Shown here one piece after another: positions 1 through 9,180 of a stretch of DNA of 64,000 nucleotides. The position numbers were made by a program, and so were the translations under genes. The notes beneath the pieces were generated by a model. It was not told where the DNA came from, did no database searches, and saw only the letters and a list, made by a program, of their open reading frames with translations. Location of the stretch: assembly GCA_027450145.1 (NCBI GenBank), contig DAIDKH010000004.1, positions 34,826-98,825 of the forward strand. The letters run 5' to 3'. Each line of letters opens with the position of its first letter. Positions within the stretch are counted from its first letter, which is position 1. Origin of the DNA: Chthonomonadaceae bacterium. Lineage in GTDB: Bacteria; Armatimonadota; Chthonomonadetes; Chthonomonadales; Chthonomonadaceae.

Positions 1-546
1 GTACACGAGCACGTAATTAAGCCCGTACTGCAGTCCTATCAGAGATATGCGACTCAGCCGATTAAGTACCATATCAACCCAACCGGAAGATTTGTAATTG
101 GTGGACCGCAGGCGGATACAGGTGTCACTGGCCGAAAGATTATAGTGGATACCTATGGCGGCGCTGCGAGGCACGGCGGTGGTGCATTTTCTGGCAAGGA
201 TCCATCAAAAGTCGATCGATCTGCCGCATACACTGCGAGATATGTAGCCAAAAACATAGTCGCAGCAGGTCTTGCCGATCGCGCTGAACTTCAACTTGCT
301 TATGCAATTGGGGTCGCGGAACCGGTAAGTGTACTCGTGGACACGTTTGGTACAGGCAAGATAGCAGATACTGAAATTGCCAAGCGAGTGCGCAAAGCCA
401 TTGACCTGCGACCGCACGCCATGATTAACAAGCTGCACTTGCTAGATCCCACAAAAATCAAGTACATCGAAACGGCACGCAATGGCCACTTTGGCAAAAG
501 CGCCTTCCCGTGGGAACAGACTGACCTGGCAACTGCTTTAAACTAA
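1..546 (+). CDS. metK: S-adenosylmethionine synthetase, C-terminal part (5' truncated by window edge)
   Basis: The frame is open from base 1 and ends at TAA 544-546, giving about 181 residues of the C-terminal half of methionine adenosyltransferase. This cytosolic enzyme makes S-adenosylmethionine from methionine and ATP. Diagnostic stretches are visible: [20 protein letters not shown], then [26 protein letters not shown] cut by its conserved glycine-rich loop, then [13 protein letters not shown] and the [11 protein letters not shown] segment. These carry the family's ATP/phosphate and metal-binding residues. The start codon lies outside the window. An ORF caller would start at the GTG at 145, but the homology clearly continues upstream of it. 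A strong hairpin follows 18 nt after the stop. Family assignment is secure; paralogue status cannot be judged. Confidence 0.97.
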   Translation, partial: VHEHVIKPVLQSYQRYATQPIKYHINPTGRFVIGGPQADTGVTGRKIIVDTYGGAARHGGGAFSGKDPSKVDRSAAYTARYVAKNIVAAGLADRAELQLAYAIGVAEPVSVLVDTFGTGKIADTEIAKRVRKAIDLRPHAMINKLHLLDPTKIKYIETARNGHFGKSAFPWEQTDLATALN

Positions 547-563
547 CAACGATATCACAAAAT

Positions 564-610
564 AAAATGGGTACGTCTGGTTTCCAACATGGAATCGACG
601 TACCCATTTT
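564..610. terminator. Bidirectional Rho-independent terminator
   Basis: A perfect 14-bp inverted repeat (564-577 with 597-610) encloses a 19-nt loop. The arms begin with AAAA and end with TTTT, so a U-tract is produced in either direction. It separates convergent metK (plus) from the minus-strand gene ending at 631. Confidence 0.85.
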
Positions 611-630
611 TATGACCACAGGTTGTCACT

Positions 631-1428
631 CTAAATGACCCAGTGAGCATCCTTTGGAGGCGTGAACTGGAACACGGTGTTTGCAATTGGCTGGTTGATG
701 TGAATATCCTCCAACACCTCAATGGTACTCTCCTTCACGTTGGTCTCTCGAATGACGACCTTGTGAATGAGGTGAGTTTTTGCGTTGAAGTAGATCACGG
801 CAGGCGGTGCATCTGGTACTAGCGATGCAGTAAGCGTCTGGTATTGCACTCCGTTGTCCGTCTCCATCACGACCGCTCCCGCGTGTTCAAACGCATTGCG
901 GATCTGTGGATCAGCTAACGGACGATTTTGAATCATAAGCGCCACCAGGTAAGTGCCTACTGCATCAAAATTAACACCGTTTACGATGTCGATGTCGTTA
1001 AGCGATGGAGGCGCGGCGGAACGAGTGTATGTGTGATCGGTACCGGAATAGTTCACGTAATAACTGCCATCACAAACGGCAGCGCCCTGCGAGGCATCGT
1101 CAGATTTGTACACAAATTTGTTGGGCCGCTCAATGGCTAGTGTATACGCATGGTCTGACTCTATTGCATTCTGCGCATTTCTCTGAATAACCTCCGCAGT
1201 ATGCTGGTAACTTGACATTTTGCTATACACCGCTGTGGCTTCATCTATGAGCCTCATGACACTCGGCCTAATAGTCCCGGGTACACTTGTACGTGCCGAA
1301 GTTAGCGCCTGTTTAGGAGCCGTCGTAGATGCGTTCTGTTGAGCAACAGCCGGAATTGCTATCGCGGTACTTAACAGTATTAGCGGGATCTTTAAACCGG
1401 TGCGACCTAGAGGTGATAGTTTTCTCAT
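631..1428 (-). CDS. DUF2092/LolA-like exported protein
   Basis: This is a 265-aa exported protein. The N-terminus has a basic MRKL start, a hydrophobic stretch (about residues 13-28) and an AVAQQ-type signal peptidase site near residue 30. The mature part looks like the DUF2092 family, which adopts a LolA/LolB-like incomplete beta-barrel. Typical features are a helix like LIDEATAVYSKMSSYQHTAE, a strand reading RPNKFVYKSDD, then GSYYVNYS and TYTRSAAPPSL, and a late FNAKTHLIHKVVIRE strand. Members are thought to bind lipids or other apolar ligands in the periplasm, but the ligand is unknown. It is the last gene of the minus-strand block, about 300 nt after the GH42-like gene and possibly under its own promoter. 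Family call is from motif recollection, so moderate confidence. Confidence 0.7.
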   Translation of the reverse strand: MRKLSPLGRTGLKIPLILLSTAIAIPAVAQQNASTTAPKQALTSARTSVPGTIRPSVMRLIDEATAVYSKMSSYQHTAEVIQRNAQNAIESDHAYTLAIERPNKFVYKSDDASQGAAVCDGSYYVNYSGTDHTYTRSAAPPSLNDIDIVNGVNFDAVGTYLVALMIQNRPLADPQIRNAFEHAGAVVMETDNGVQYQTLTASLVPDAPPAVIYFNAKTHLIHKVVIRETNVKESTIEVLEDIHINQPIANTVFQFTPPKDAHWVI

Positions 1429-1630
1429 GCAACACTCCCATTAGTATTTGGATCGGCCATCGAAGTCACTGCCGGTCATTACCGTAAGGCAAATCGCACT
1501 GTTGGAATGTAGAATTATACGGTAATGTGCCACGAATCATCGCCAAAACCAATAAGGTAGACGACTAAGAGATGGAATCATATCGTCACTATACATATCA
1601 TCATTCACTTTTTACACTTCGTTTTACACA

Positions 1631-1659
1631 CAAACAGCGCTGTCTACCAGCGCTGTTTG
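1631..1659 (-). terminator. Hairpin downstream of the GH42-like gene
   Basis: A perfect 12-bp inverted repeat (1631-1642 with 1648-1659) has a 5-nt loop and lies about 70 nt past the stop of the gene at 1731-5252. No clean U-tract follows on the minus strand, so termination strength is uncertain. The rest of 1429-1730 shows nothing else I can name. Confidence 0.5.
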
Positions 1660-1730
1660 AGATTGAATCGACCACAGACAGTGAGTAGCTACTGCCGTGC
1701 CTCGAGGCGCACGAATGGCAGCCACCCGTA

Positions 1731-4700
1731 TTACGACATACCGGGTGGTGGTGGCAGTCCGCCGTCGTCCAGTTCAGGACGCCTGCCACGCCCCCTGCCT
1801 CCTCTCCGGCGACGTCTTCTTGCTTCCTGGGTATCACCGGCGCGCAACAACTCGTCAAGGGTCAATGCGGATGCAGCGCGCTGCTCTTCCGTCACTGGCG
1901 TCAACGGCAGATCGTCTTCATCATCAGCGTAGGCTTCCATAAAATCGTCATCATCCATGGCCGGAATGTCCATGGTAAGAACAGCACGCAGCGTCTCAAG
2001 ATCATCGTTTTGCGGAGCTGGCAGATACGGCTCAGGTTCAGGCAGAATAGGATCCGGCTCTGGAAAGTCGAAGTCCGGTGGCGGAAGTTCATCAGAGTCC
2101 AGCTCGGTGGCATGAACCACAGGAAGGGCTGTGGGCATCCCAAGGGATTGTATCTGGCCCAGGGTCCCCATATAAAACAGACGGGTCGCGCCGGCCCGCA
2201 TAAAGAAGCGATGATCACGCTGCTTTTCGGACGGATTGATCACCATGCGATTTTCCAGCAAGTCATAAAGTCCGCTAGGCTCAGGAAGTCGCACCGTTCG
2301 ATGTCCGTCACGGCTGGCATGCAACGATATCCAGCCATTCCCAACATTCACAATATCCTCTTGATCTGTGTACAGCGGCACCCCGGCAAACATACAGATA
2401 CCTCGCAGGAGTTCAGGAGTGAGCATTGGATCGCCAACAAAGATGGACTTCCATCCATGCATCTCTTTCACCACAATAGATGGTAATCCAGACTGAGCAT
2501 ACTCAGCCAATACGGTAGCTGCCGCATCGTCCGCGAATAACGATGGATTAAGCCGACGCCGCGTCCCGTAGTCCTTTCCAGACATCCGCCTGGTAATGGG
2601 ATGATTAGTCTCGAGGATTTTCGATCCAACCTCGGAGTCGTAGGGTTGACGTCGAAGAACAATTCCTACGGAACCACCGGCAGCGTCGTCAACAATTCCA
2701 GACGAAGGTATTCTCTCGCAGAGGCCTGGCCCATACACCCAGACGAGTGTGCGATTTCCCGAGTGCAGCTTCTCGTGAACAGCATTTCGTTGTTCTACGG
2801 TCAATCGATAGGGATTCAGAAATAGATAGAGTTTCGCGTCGAGAGGAAATTCTGAGTGCACGATGTCATTTTGAAGAAAGACGCCAATTCGTGCCCCTGT
2901 TCGTGATAGAGTATCTCGCATCCCGATTGTGAGCTGTGCGAAGATATCCTCATCGGGCTGCAGATGCAACAGGCTTTTCTCATCCACCAGGGCGATTACG
3001 TCATATCGAGGATGGAGATGAGCGGGTGCCGGAGCAGACTGAGCGAGTGTGGTAAACCGCGAAATGCGAGCCCATATTTCGGTATCGTTAAGCCAGCCCT
3101 CACCCCAAAGGTCCATCCAACCAATGGATGTGCCCGTTGCCAGCGCACGTCCTATTGCACGCAGGTGGGCCTGCTCCGTTTGCCCCTTGTCCGCAAGCCG
3201 CGGATTAAAGTCATCCGGAGCTTGAACTGATGTAGCGAGCCAAGTTTTGGTATCATCCTCGCTAAGCCACAATTTGCCGTGAAGCCTTACCGAATCGTGT
3301 AGACCTGGGATAGACGCCGCCCCGCCCGGCTTACGGTCCTTATAAGAGGGCGGCCCGCAAATGAGATCAACACAGGGATCATTAAGGACAATGTCCAGTG
3401 CAAGATGACCACTATAACTGTGAGTAAACTCGGTGGTGTAACCGTAACAGATGGAGACCAGGGCGGAGTATTGCGAGGCGCGTTTCACCGCGCGGGCCAA
3501 TGCACACAGTCTGTGAGCAGTAGACTCGGATGTGAATTCATTGAAATCAATGGTTCGACGATCCCTGCGGGTTTCCATGAACATCCTGCCCGGCACGGGT
3601 TTGGCAGGAGCAGCCGGAATCTCTGCAGTATGGAACTGAACGTCTGCATCGTACCACGAACTGCGCAGAGCAACAAGATTGTGATTATAACGCTCACGAA
3701 GCCAGTCTCTAAATGCATCGCGGTTTGCTATGCTTCGGTCGTAGCCAAGTGCTGCCGGCTGAAACCATTCACCACGCTCCAGGTGGTATCCAAATACACG
3801 GCTCCCCCACAGCTGGCCCCTGATATGTGTAACCAGCGCGTGTAGAGCGCGTTCACACTCCTGCCAAAAGCGGACGCTGGTAATGGACGGATCGCCTGCC
3901 GACCCATCGGCATATTGGCTAATATCCGTGGGATACTCGCGGCGCCAGCCTCGAGCCGGCACAAACACAATTCTAGGCATAACGTATGCGTTAGGATCAG
4001 CATCTAGCAGAACACGCAACTGGTTGTCGATTTTATCCAAACTCTGGGCGTCCTCCGACAGAGGACAATATAGCTCAATAATGGTGGATAAAAGGTGTAC
4101 CCCCGACTCGGAGGCGCGTTTTACCTGAGCCAAAACATGTTCACGGGAAACGTCGTCTTCAAAGCCACCGAAGAAAAGTGTTGGTGGATACGGATATCCA
4201 TTAATATGAATTACCGGAACACCGCCGCGTTCAATAAGATGTGCACCAATAGACCGGTCGATATACGGTAGCGGTTCGGGTTCTGGCTGGCGTGCGATTG
4301 GCGCAGTCACCTCAGATTCCGTGAAAGGTTCTGCGGATGTAGTTGTCGACTTCGACGGTACCTGCGCCACAGCCTCGCCTGATGCCGACTTGCGGGAACG
4401 CCGCGTACGACGCCTTTTTTTGCGAACTCCGGTGGCGTCGGGAACGGTGCTGTCTGCGTCGCTCTCCACCTCACCCAAGGTGGTTTCCGTATCTGCAATC
4501 GCGGAAGAATCTAAGGCTAAGGAAATGTTGTCAACTTCCTCTGTTACCACCTCGTCGACGGTTGGTTCTATTACCTTTTTCTTGCGGCTGCGTGCTGAAC
4601 CGGAGCGTGATCGCGACGCCCTTACAGGAGCGGCTACTTCAACAGGAGTATCCTGTGGCACTGTTTCAGCAGGAGAGGCATTGAGCAGTTCCACAGACTC

Positions 4701-5252
4701 ATCTGCTGCCAAGACCGCAATAGTCTCTTCCTGTTTGACAGGGCTCTTCTTACGCCTGGTACTGGATCGACGTGGTGTCGGTTCCGGGGTCGCTGTGCTT
4801 ATGGCCTCGGGAAGAACTCCCTGAACAGACGGGCCACTGCTCTCCGTGCTGTTATCACTTACAGGGGATTCCTCAGCTGCCGTACTCTTTGCGCGAGGTT
4901 TGCGACTTCGACTAACCTTTTTAGTGGTGCCTGTCTCATTACTATCGATTGAGACTAATTCCTGCGAATTTGCATCAACCGCCCGATCGCTCATGGCCGG
5001 TTCAGTAGTCGATGGTGCCTCGGGCGAGGGGCTCTTTTTTCTAGTCGTACGCCTAGTTGTAGAAGACTTAGGGACAGAAATCTCATCGGGGTCTGTCGTG
5101 GATGCTGCGTCGGTCCCCGCGGATTTCACCCGTCTGGATCGGGTACGTAGCGCGGGCGGCGCATCCGCAACAGACGGACTCTGCTCGACTGAAGTCTCGA
5201 CCACATCGGGGCGGGCTTCATTGGTGCCGAGCGGGAGCTCGTCGAAGCTCAT
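1731..5252 (-). CDS. GH42-like (beta-galactosidase-type) protein with long basic low-complexity arms
   Basis: This 1173-aa protein has three parts. (1) About 330 N-terminal residues rich in Ser/Thr/Pro/Glu carry at least six clusters of Arg/Lys (e.g. RTRSRRVKSA, TTRRTTRKKSP, RRSSTRRKKSP, RKKRRRTRRSRKS). No signal peptide is visible, so the protein is probably cytoplasmic. (2) A TIM-barrel region resembles clan GH-A/GH42 glycosidases. GYHLERGEWF and GKLWLSEDDTKTW are in the places where the acid/base and nucleophile glutamates would fall. A segment beginning YDVIALVDEKSLL then resembles the beta-galactosidase trimerisation (GATase-like) domain. (3) The acidic C-terminal linker ends in a run of Arg and RG repeats before GLPPPPGMS. 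A good Shine-Dalgarno (GGAGGGCATAGGAG) precedes the ATG. It lies about 165 nt downstream of the thioredoxin-like gene. Substrate is unknown; the arms look nucleic-acid-binding, like RNase E tails, which is unusual for a glycosidase. Confidence 0.65.
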   Translation of the reverse strand: MSFDELPLGTNEARPDVVETSVEQSPSVADAPPALRTRSRRVKSAGTDAASTTDPDEISVPKSSTTRRTTRKKSPSPEAPSTTEPAMSDRAVDANSQELVSIDSNETGTTKKVSRSRKPRAKSTAAEESPVSDNSTESSGPSVQGVLPEAISTATPEPTPRRSSTRRKKSPVKQEETIAVLAADESVELLNASPAETVPQDTPVEVAAPVRASRSRSGSARSRKKKVIEPTVDEVVTEEVDNISLALDSSAIADTETTLGEVESDADSTVPDATGVRKKRRRTRRSRKSASGEAVAQVPSKSTTTSAEPFTESEVTAPIARQPEPEPLPYIDRSIGAHLIERGGVPVIHINGYPYPPTLFFGGFEDDVSREHVLAQVKRASESGVHLLSTIIELYCPLSEDAQSLDKIDNQLRVLLDADPNAYVMPRIVFVPARGWRREYPTDISQYADGSAGDPSITSVRFWQECERALHALVTHIRGQLWGSRVFGYHLERGEWFQPAALGYDRSIANRDAFRDWLRERYNHNLVALRSSWYDADVQFHTAEIPAAPAKPVPGRMFMETRRDRRTIDFNEFTSESTAHRLCALARAVKRASQYSALVSICYGYTTEFTHSYSGHLALDIVLNDPCVDLICGPPSYKDRKPGGAASIPGLHDSVRLHGKLWLSEDDTKTWLATSVQAPDDFNPRLADKGQTEQAHLRAIGRALATGTSIGWMDLWGEGWLNDTEIWARISRFTTLAQSAPAPAHLHPRYDVIALVDEKSLLHLQPDEDIFAQLTIGMRDTLSRTGARIGVFLQNDIVHSEFPLDAKLYLFLNPYRLTVEQRNAVHEKLHSGNRTLVWVYGPGLCERIPSSGIVDDAAGGSVGIVLRRQPYDSEVGSKILETNHPITRRMSGKDYGTRRRLNPSLFADDAAATVLAEYAQSGLPSIVVKEMHGWKSIFVGDPMLTPELLRGICMFAGVPLYTDQEDIVNVGNGWISLHASRDGHRTVRLPEPSGLYDLLENRMVINPSEKQRDHRFFMRAGATRLFYMGTLGQIQSLGMPTALPVVHATELDSDELPPPDFDFPEPDPILPEPEPYLPAPQNDDLETLRAVLTMDIPAMDDDDFMEAYADDEDDLPLTPVTEEQRAASALTLDELLRAGDTQEARRRRRRGGRGRGRRPELDDGGLPPPPGMS

Positions 5253-5416
5253 AAACTTTCTCCTATGCCCTCCTCAAATCGAGGGCGGTGCCGGATTGCA
5301 AAGGCTTAAAATATATCAAAACCTAATCCCGGCTTGCAAAAGTATACATCATTCTAACGAATGGGGTCAATTACTATGCGTAATGAACGGACCAGCAAAC
5401 AACAGCGGCTGTTCAA

Positions 5417-5851
5417 CTAGCGCTGAAGTGCAACACTCACGACTGAGCAAAGCTCCGCAGGTGACACGTAACCCGCTTTCTCCCACAGTACTGTGCCGTG
5501 CCGGCCCACCAACACTGTCGATGGCCATGCGTGAACCGCAATAACCTGGTTGGCCTTTGAGGTCACTCCGCGCTCAATTCGAACACACACGGTACCAGCA
5601 AGGAGACTCACCGTTTTAGGATCAACAAAAGTATTGGCGTCCATCCGCGAACAGTCGCTGGTACCTTGCTCATCAAAACTGATGAGCAACGGACGGTGCG
5701 TTGCAACCGCAAGTCGTTCTGCAACACGATAACTCCCTAACCAATTAACGTCTCCACCTGGACGAGGGGCGTGCATTGCTCCAAGAGCGCCAACCGAGGT
5801 AAGCAGTAAAAAAGGAAACGCCCAGCCCCGTAATCGGTTAGGAATCTGCAT
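5417..5851 (-). CDS. Exported thioredoxin-fold protein with a single-Cys active-site region
   Basis: This 144-aa protein has an N-terminal hydrophobic segment (about residues 9-25) that should act as a signal peptide or anchor. The rest resembles the thioredoxin_7/DUF255-like fold: a strand reading RPLLISFDEQ, then GTSDCSRMDANTFVDP at the position of the redox motif, then a cis-Pro-like AWPSTVLVGRHG and a C-terminal helix. Related proteins have C-x-x-C (CHWC type); here only the second Cys remains (T-S-D-C). It may therefore be a single-Cys redox or chaperone-like protein, not a classical disulfide reductase. It starts 17 nt after fabF and is probably transcribed with the fab genes. Fold assignment is by motif only. 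Confidence 0.6.
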   Translation of the reverse strand: MQIPNRLRGWAFPFLLLTSVGALGAMHAPRPGGDVNWLGSYRVAERLAVATHRPLLISFDEQGTSDCSRMDANTFVDPKTVSLLAGTVCVRIERGVTSKANQVIAVHAWPSTVLVGRHGTVLWEKAGYVSPAELCSVVSVALQR

Positions 5852-5868
5852 GCGTGTTTTACCTCTCT

Positions 5869-7161
5869 CTACAGCCTGTGTGCTGTACCACGCGAGAAAA
5901 TAAGCGATGCGTTATGACCGCCAAATCCAAATGAGTTGGACATTACAACCTGCACATCCGCCTTACGAGCAATATTTGGAACGTAATCCAGATCACAATC
6001 AGGATCGGGATTCTCGTAATTGATCGTTGGCGCGATCACACCGTCCCGTATTGTAAGCGTGCACAGTACTGCTTCAATGGCACCGGCGGCCCCAATGAGG
6101 TGCGCGGTCATCGACTTTGTGGAGCTCACGGCAAGCTTCGCAGCATGGTCACCAAAAACGTCCTTGATGGCAAGAGTCTCGGTTCTATCGTTCACTTGAG
6201 TAGAGGTACCATGCGCATTGATATAGTCTACTGCATTCGGCGCCATACCTGCATCCGCCAGAGCCGCTTTCATGCACCGTATAGCACCATTACCATCGGG
6301 CGGCTGGCCCGTGATGTGGTATGCATCGCCACTCATTCCATAACCACAGATCTCGCAGTAGATACGCGCACCCCGTGAAATGGCGGTCTCGAGCTCCTCT
6401 AGAATAAGCACGCCTGCTCCCTCGCCCATGACGAAGCCGTCCCTGTGAAGGTCAAAAGGCCGGCTGGCTCTCTTGGGGTCATCATTGGCCGTACTCATGG
6501 TCCGCGCAGCGGCAAAGCCCGCCAAACTAAGAGGCGTGATGGATGCTTCTGTTCCACCGGCGATCATCATGTCGGCGCGCCCGTAGCGTATTGCATCCAC
6601 AGCATCGCCAATATTATTGGTTCCCGTGGTACAAGCAGTGGTCACGCAGGAATTCGGTCCTTTAGCGCCTAGCTCAATCGAAACCATTCCCGCACCCATA
6701 TTACAGATAATTCCGGGAATCAGAAATGGAGATATCCGTCCAGGACCACGGTCAAGTAGAACCTTATGCTGCTCTTCTATGGTTGATAGGCCACCAATCC
6801 CCGAGCCCAGAAAGACGCCAATGTGATCCCGATTAGAGTCGTCTATTTCCAGGTTCGCATCTTGTACAGCCATTCGGGAGGCGGCTACAGCAAATTGCAC
6901 AAATCTGTCTACCCTGCGGGCATCTTTTCGAGACTGAAAAAACGGCGCAGGGTCCCAATCCTTTATCTCGGCTGCTATCTTCGTGGGAAAGTCTGCAACA
7001 TCAAATGACGACACAGTATCTATCGCCGTACAGCCGGACTTACAGGCCTGCCAAATTGCCTCTGCAGTGTTGCCCTGCGCTGTGACAGCACCGACGCCCG
7101 TAACGACCACCCGCCGTCGATAGTCTCGGCTATAGTGAACTGATTCATTCGCAACCGACAT
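5869..7161 (-). CDS. fabF: 3-oxoacyl-[acyl-carrier-protein] synthase II (KAS II)
   Basis: KAS II condenses malonyl-ACP with acyl-ACP in cytosolic fatty acid elongation. The 430-aa product has the thiolase fold and full catalytic triad: Cys177 in TTACTTGTNN, His317 in NAHGTST and His354 in KSMTAHLIGAAG. The family more often has KSMTGH, so Ala replaces Gly before the second His. The C-terminal SNSFGFGGHNASL motif is intact. The first ~17 residues (MSVANESVHYSRDYRRR) extend ahead of the usual RVVVTGVG start and may be partly untranslated. acpP lies 18 nt upstream and fabG, fabD, fabH and plsX precede it, the classic order for fatty-acid synthesis operons. Confidence 0.97.
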   Translation of the reverse strand: MSVANESVHYSRDYRRRVVVTGVGAVTAQGNTAEAIWQACKSGCTAIDTVSSFDVADFPTKIAAEIKDWDPAPFFQSRKDARRVDRFVQFAVAASRMAVQDANLEIDDSNRDHIGVFLGSGIGGLSTIEEQHKVLLDRGPGRISPFLIPGIICNMGAGMVSIELGAKGPNSCVTTACTTGTNNIGDAVDAIRYGRADMMIAGGTEASITPLSLAGFAAARTMSTANDDPKRASRPFDLHRDGFVMGEGAGVLILEELETAISRGARIYCEICGYGMSGDAYHITGQPPDGNGAIRCMKAALADAGMAPNAVDYINAHGTSTQVNDRTETLAIKDVFGDHAAKLAVSSTKSMTAHLIGAAGAIEAVLCTLTIRDGVIAPTINYENPDPDCDLDYVPNIARKADVQVVMSNSFGFGGHNASLIFSRGTAHRL

Positions 7162-7179
7162 CAGATAAGCATCTCCAGT

Positions 7180-7416
7180 TCAGGCTTTGGTCTTGGAATC
7201 TACATGGCTAATGATATCCTGAACCGTCTTGATCTTCTCGCCCTCGTCGTCAGGAATGTCAATAGTAAACTCTTCCTCAAGCCCCATTATGATTTCTACC
7301 ACGTCCAGCGAGTCTGCCTTAAGGTCGTCTACAATGGAAGCAGTTGGTACAACTTCATCTTCGCTGACTTCCAGCTGCTCCATCAATACCTTGCGCACAC
7401 GCTCGAATGTAGTCAT
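7180..7416 (-). CDS. acpP: Acyl carrier protein
   Basis: This 78-aa acidic four-helix protein carries growing acyl chains as thioesters on 4'-phosphopantetheine. The prosthetic group attaches to Ser36 in [12 protein letters not shown], where Lys replaces the more usual Gly of DLGADSLD. Helix II ([15 protein letters not shown]) and the following [18 protein letters not shown] segment are typical. It sits between fabG (68 nt upstream, with an intervening hairpin) and fabF (18 nt downstream). A purine-rich AAGGAGAA Shine-Dalgarno lies just before the ATG, consistent with high expression. Confidence 0.98.
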   Translation of the reverse strand: MTTFERVRKVLMEQLEVSEDEVVPTASIVDDLKADSLDVVEIIMGLEEEFTIDIPDDEGEKIKTVQDIISHVDSKTKA

Positions 7417-7443
7417 GTATAGAGGTTCTCCTTAGATGAATGT

Positions 7444-7469
7444 GGTAATGCTAGAATACCCGCATTACC
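7444..7469 (-). other. Intercistronic hairpin between fabG and acpP
   Basis: A perfect 8-bp inverted repeat (7444-7451 with 7462-7469) with a 10-nt loop lies in the 68-nt gap between fabG and acpP. There is no U-tract, so it is more likely an RNA-stability or processing element than a terminator. Confidence 0.4.
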
Positions 7470-7484
7470 TGGTAATATTGCCGC

Positions 7485-8222
7485 TTAAATAAACAGGCCG
7501 CCGTCTACGGTTATTACAGTTCCGTGAACGTACGCTGCACCGGGTGAACACAAAAACAGAACAACAGAGGCGATATCTTCAGGCTGCCCTAATCTTCCCA
7601 GTGGGACCTGTTTGATTGCTGCCTCGCGCTGTTCTGGTTTAAGTACCTGCGTCATGTCGGTGTCAATAAAGCCCGGACACACCGCATTTACTCGTATATT
7701 GCGAGTACCCAGCTCGCGGGCAAGAGATTTGGTAAGCCCTACCAGCCCAGCTTTGGCCGCGCTGTAATTTGCCTGCCCTGCAGCACCGGCAGTTCCTATC
7801 ACACTACCGATATTTATGATGACGCCCCCCTTTTGCTTAAGCATTAGAGGAGCTGCAGCGCGGCAGCACCGGAATGCGCCGCCCAGATTCGTAGTAATTA
7901 CACTATCCCAGTCGTCATCGGTAAGGCGCATCAAAAGCTTGTCTCGAGTAATTCCTGCGTTGTTTACAAGCACATCCACACGCCCAAACTGTTCTTTTAC
8001 AGCCTGGAACATTTCGTTCACATCGTCAGTGTTGCCGATATTGGCTCTAATTGCGATTGCTTTGCCGCCAGAATTACTGATCTGGTTGACAACCTCGTTT
8101 GCCGCTTCTTCATTCGATTGATAGTTTACCACCACTGTGGCGCCCAGGGTGCCCGCCTGCAACGCAATGGCACGCCCGATACCGCGGCTGCCTCCGGTGA
8201 CTAACAGCACCTGATCTTTCAT
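7485..8222 (-). CDS. fabG: 3-oxoacyl-[acyl-carrier-protein] reductase
   Basis: This NADPH-dependent short-chain dehydrogenase reduces 3-oxoacyl-ACP in each elongation cycle. From the chosen ATG at 8222 the protein is 245 aa, the usual family length. Visible elements are the TGGSRGIGRAI Rossmann loop (residues 9-19), the NNAG motif (87-90) and the catalytic Ser140, Tyr153 and Lys157. A longer ORF reaches 8303, but its extra 27 residues have no family resemblance and overlap fabD. The ATG at 8222 overlaps the fabD TGA in an ATGA arrangement and has GGAG upstream, so translation is probably coupled to fabD. The C-terminal VHGTVITVDGGL is normal. Confidence 0.97.
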   Translation of the reverse strand: MKDQVLLVTGGSRGIGRAIALQAGTLGATVVVNYQSNEEAANEVVNQISNSGGKAIAIRANIGNTDDVNEMFQAVKEQFGRVDVLVNNAGITRDKLLMRLTDDDWDSVITTNLGGAFRCCRAAAPLMLKQKGGVIINIGSVIGTAGAAGQANYSAAKAGLVGLTKSLARELGTRNIRVNAVCPGFIDTDMTQVLKPEQREAAIKQVPLGRLGQPEDIASVVLFLCSPGAAYVHGTVITVDGGLFI

Positions 8223-9178
8223 ACTTCTTGCTCCGCGACCGAATTCAGTGATTCCATTGTCTTTAGTACGTCGTCGGGAGATTGGACGGAAAAGGTACGA
8301 CAACCTTTATTAATTCGCCGCATCAGACCGCATAGCACCTCACCGCAGCCGGCTTCAATAAACGTATCAAAGCCATCAGCGATCAGTTTTTGCATCGATT
8401 GTTCCCATAGAACGCTGCCGCTAACCTGCCGTGTTAGCCCAGCTAAAACGTCGGCGGGTGAATTGAAATAGTCTGCTGTAACGTTACTAACCACAGGGAT
8501 ATGTGGCTTTGTTAACGACGTATCTGCAAGGACATGGAATAACGCGTCACCTGCAGTGACCATAAGCGGTGAATGAAATGGGCCGGAAACAGATAGAGGT
8601 AATACCTTTCGAGCCCCGGCTGCCTTGGCGAGGTCACTTGCGCGTTCCATTGCATCAGCCGACCCGGAAATAACAATCTGTCCCCCGCCGTTCACATTTG
8701 CAACTGCCGCGACACCGCCGTCCACCTGCGCGTCTCGGCATACATCTTTCACTATGGCAAGATCAAGCCCCAGCACGGCATACATTGTGCCTGGCGACGA
8801 TAGCGCGGCATCCCGCATGAGTTCTGCGCGCTTCCTTACTAAACGAACACCCGCACTAAAATCTAGAACGCCTGCCACTGTAAGCGCGGCGTACTCTCCA
8901 ACACTGTGTCCCGCAACGGCGTCAGGTTCGATATGTGACACCGCGCGGATCTCGTTTGCGGCGATGACGGCAACAACGTAGAGTGCGGGTTGCGCGTTTT
9001 CTGTACGACGCAACGTATCTTCGGGGCCATTAAAACAGAGATCGCTAAGGTCATAGCCCAGCAGATCATTCGCTTGATCGAAAAGCGCCTTCGCTTGTGG
9101 AGAAGATTGATAGAATGCCTGCCCCATACCCGGCTTTTGAGAACCCTGGCCCGGAAAAACAAACGCTATCTTGCCCAA
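8219..9178 (-). CDS. fabD: Malonyl-CoA:ACP transacylase
   Basis: FabD moves malonyl from CoA to ACP to feed fatty acid elongation. I chose a TTG start at 9178-9176 (319 aa), preceded by AGGAAACTGAA and giving the canonical N-terminus GKIAFVFPGQGSQ. An ATG at 9217 would add 13 unrelated residues and overlap fabH. The catalytic nucleophile is Ser92 in AGHSVGEYAA, with Arg117 in VRKRAELM and His202 in GPFHSPLM completing the acyltransferase site. It begins 2 nt after the fabH stop and overlaps fabG by 4 nt. Confidence 0.96.
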   Translation of the reverse strand: MGKIAFVFPGQGSQKPGMGQAFYQSSPQAKALFDQANDLLGYDLSDLCFNGPEDTLRRTENAQPALYVVAVIAANEIRAVSHIEPDAVAGHSVGEYAALTVAGVLDFSAGVRLVRKRAELMRDAALSSPGTMYAVLGLDLAIVKDVCRDAQVDGGVAAVANVNGGGQIVISGSADAMERASDLAKAAGARKVLPLSVSGPFHSPLMVTAGDALFHVLADTSLTKPHIPVVSNVTADYFNSPADVLAGLTRQVSGSVLWEQSMQKLIADGFDTFIEAGCGEVLCGLMRRINKGCRTFSVQSPDDVLKTMESLNSVAEQEV

Positions 9179-9180
9179 AT

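Noticed and set aside
4321..4824. 167-aa plus-strand ORF opposite the GH42-like gene
   Set aside because: Its Ser/Thr/Arg bias is the antisense image of the low-complexity basic arm.
8223..8303. N-terminal extension of fabG
   Set aside because: Overlaps fabD and does not resemble SDR N-termini; the ATGA start fits.
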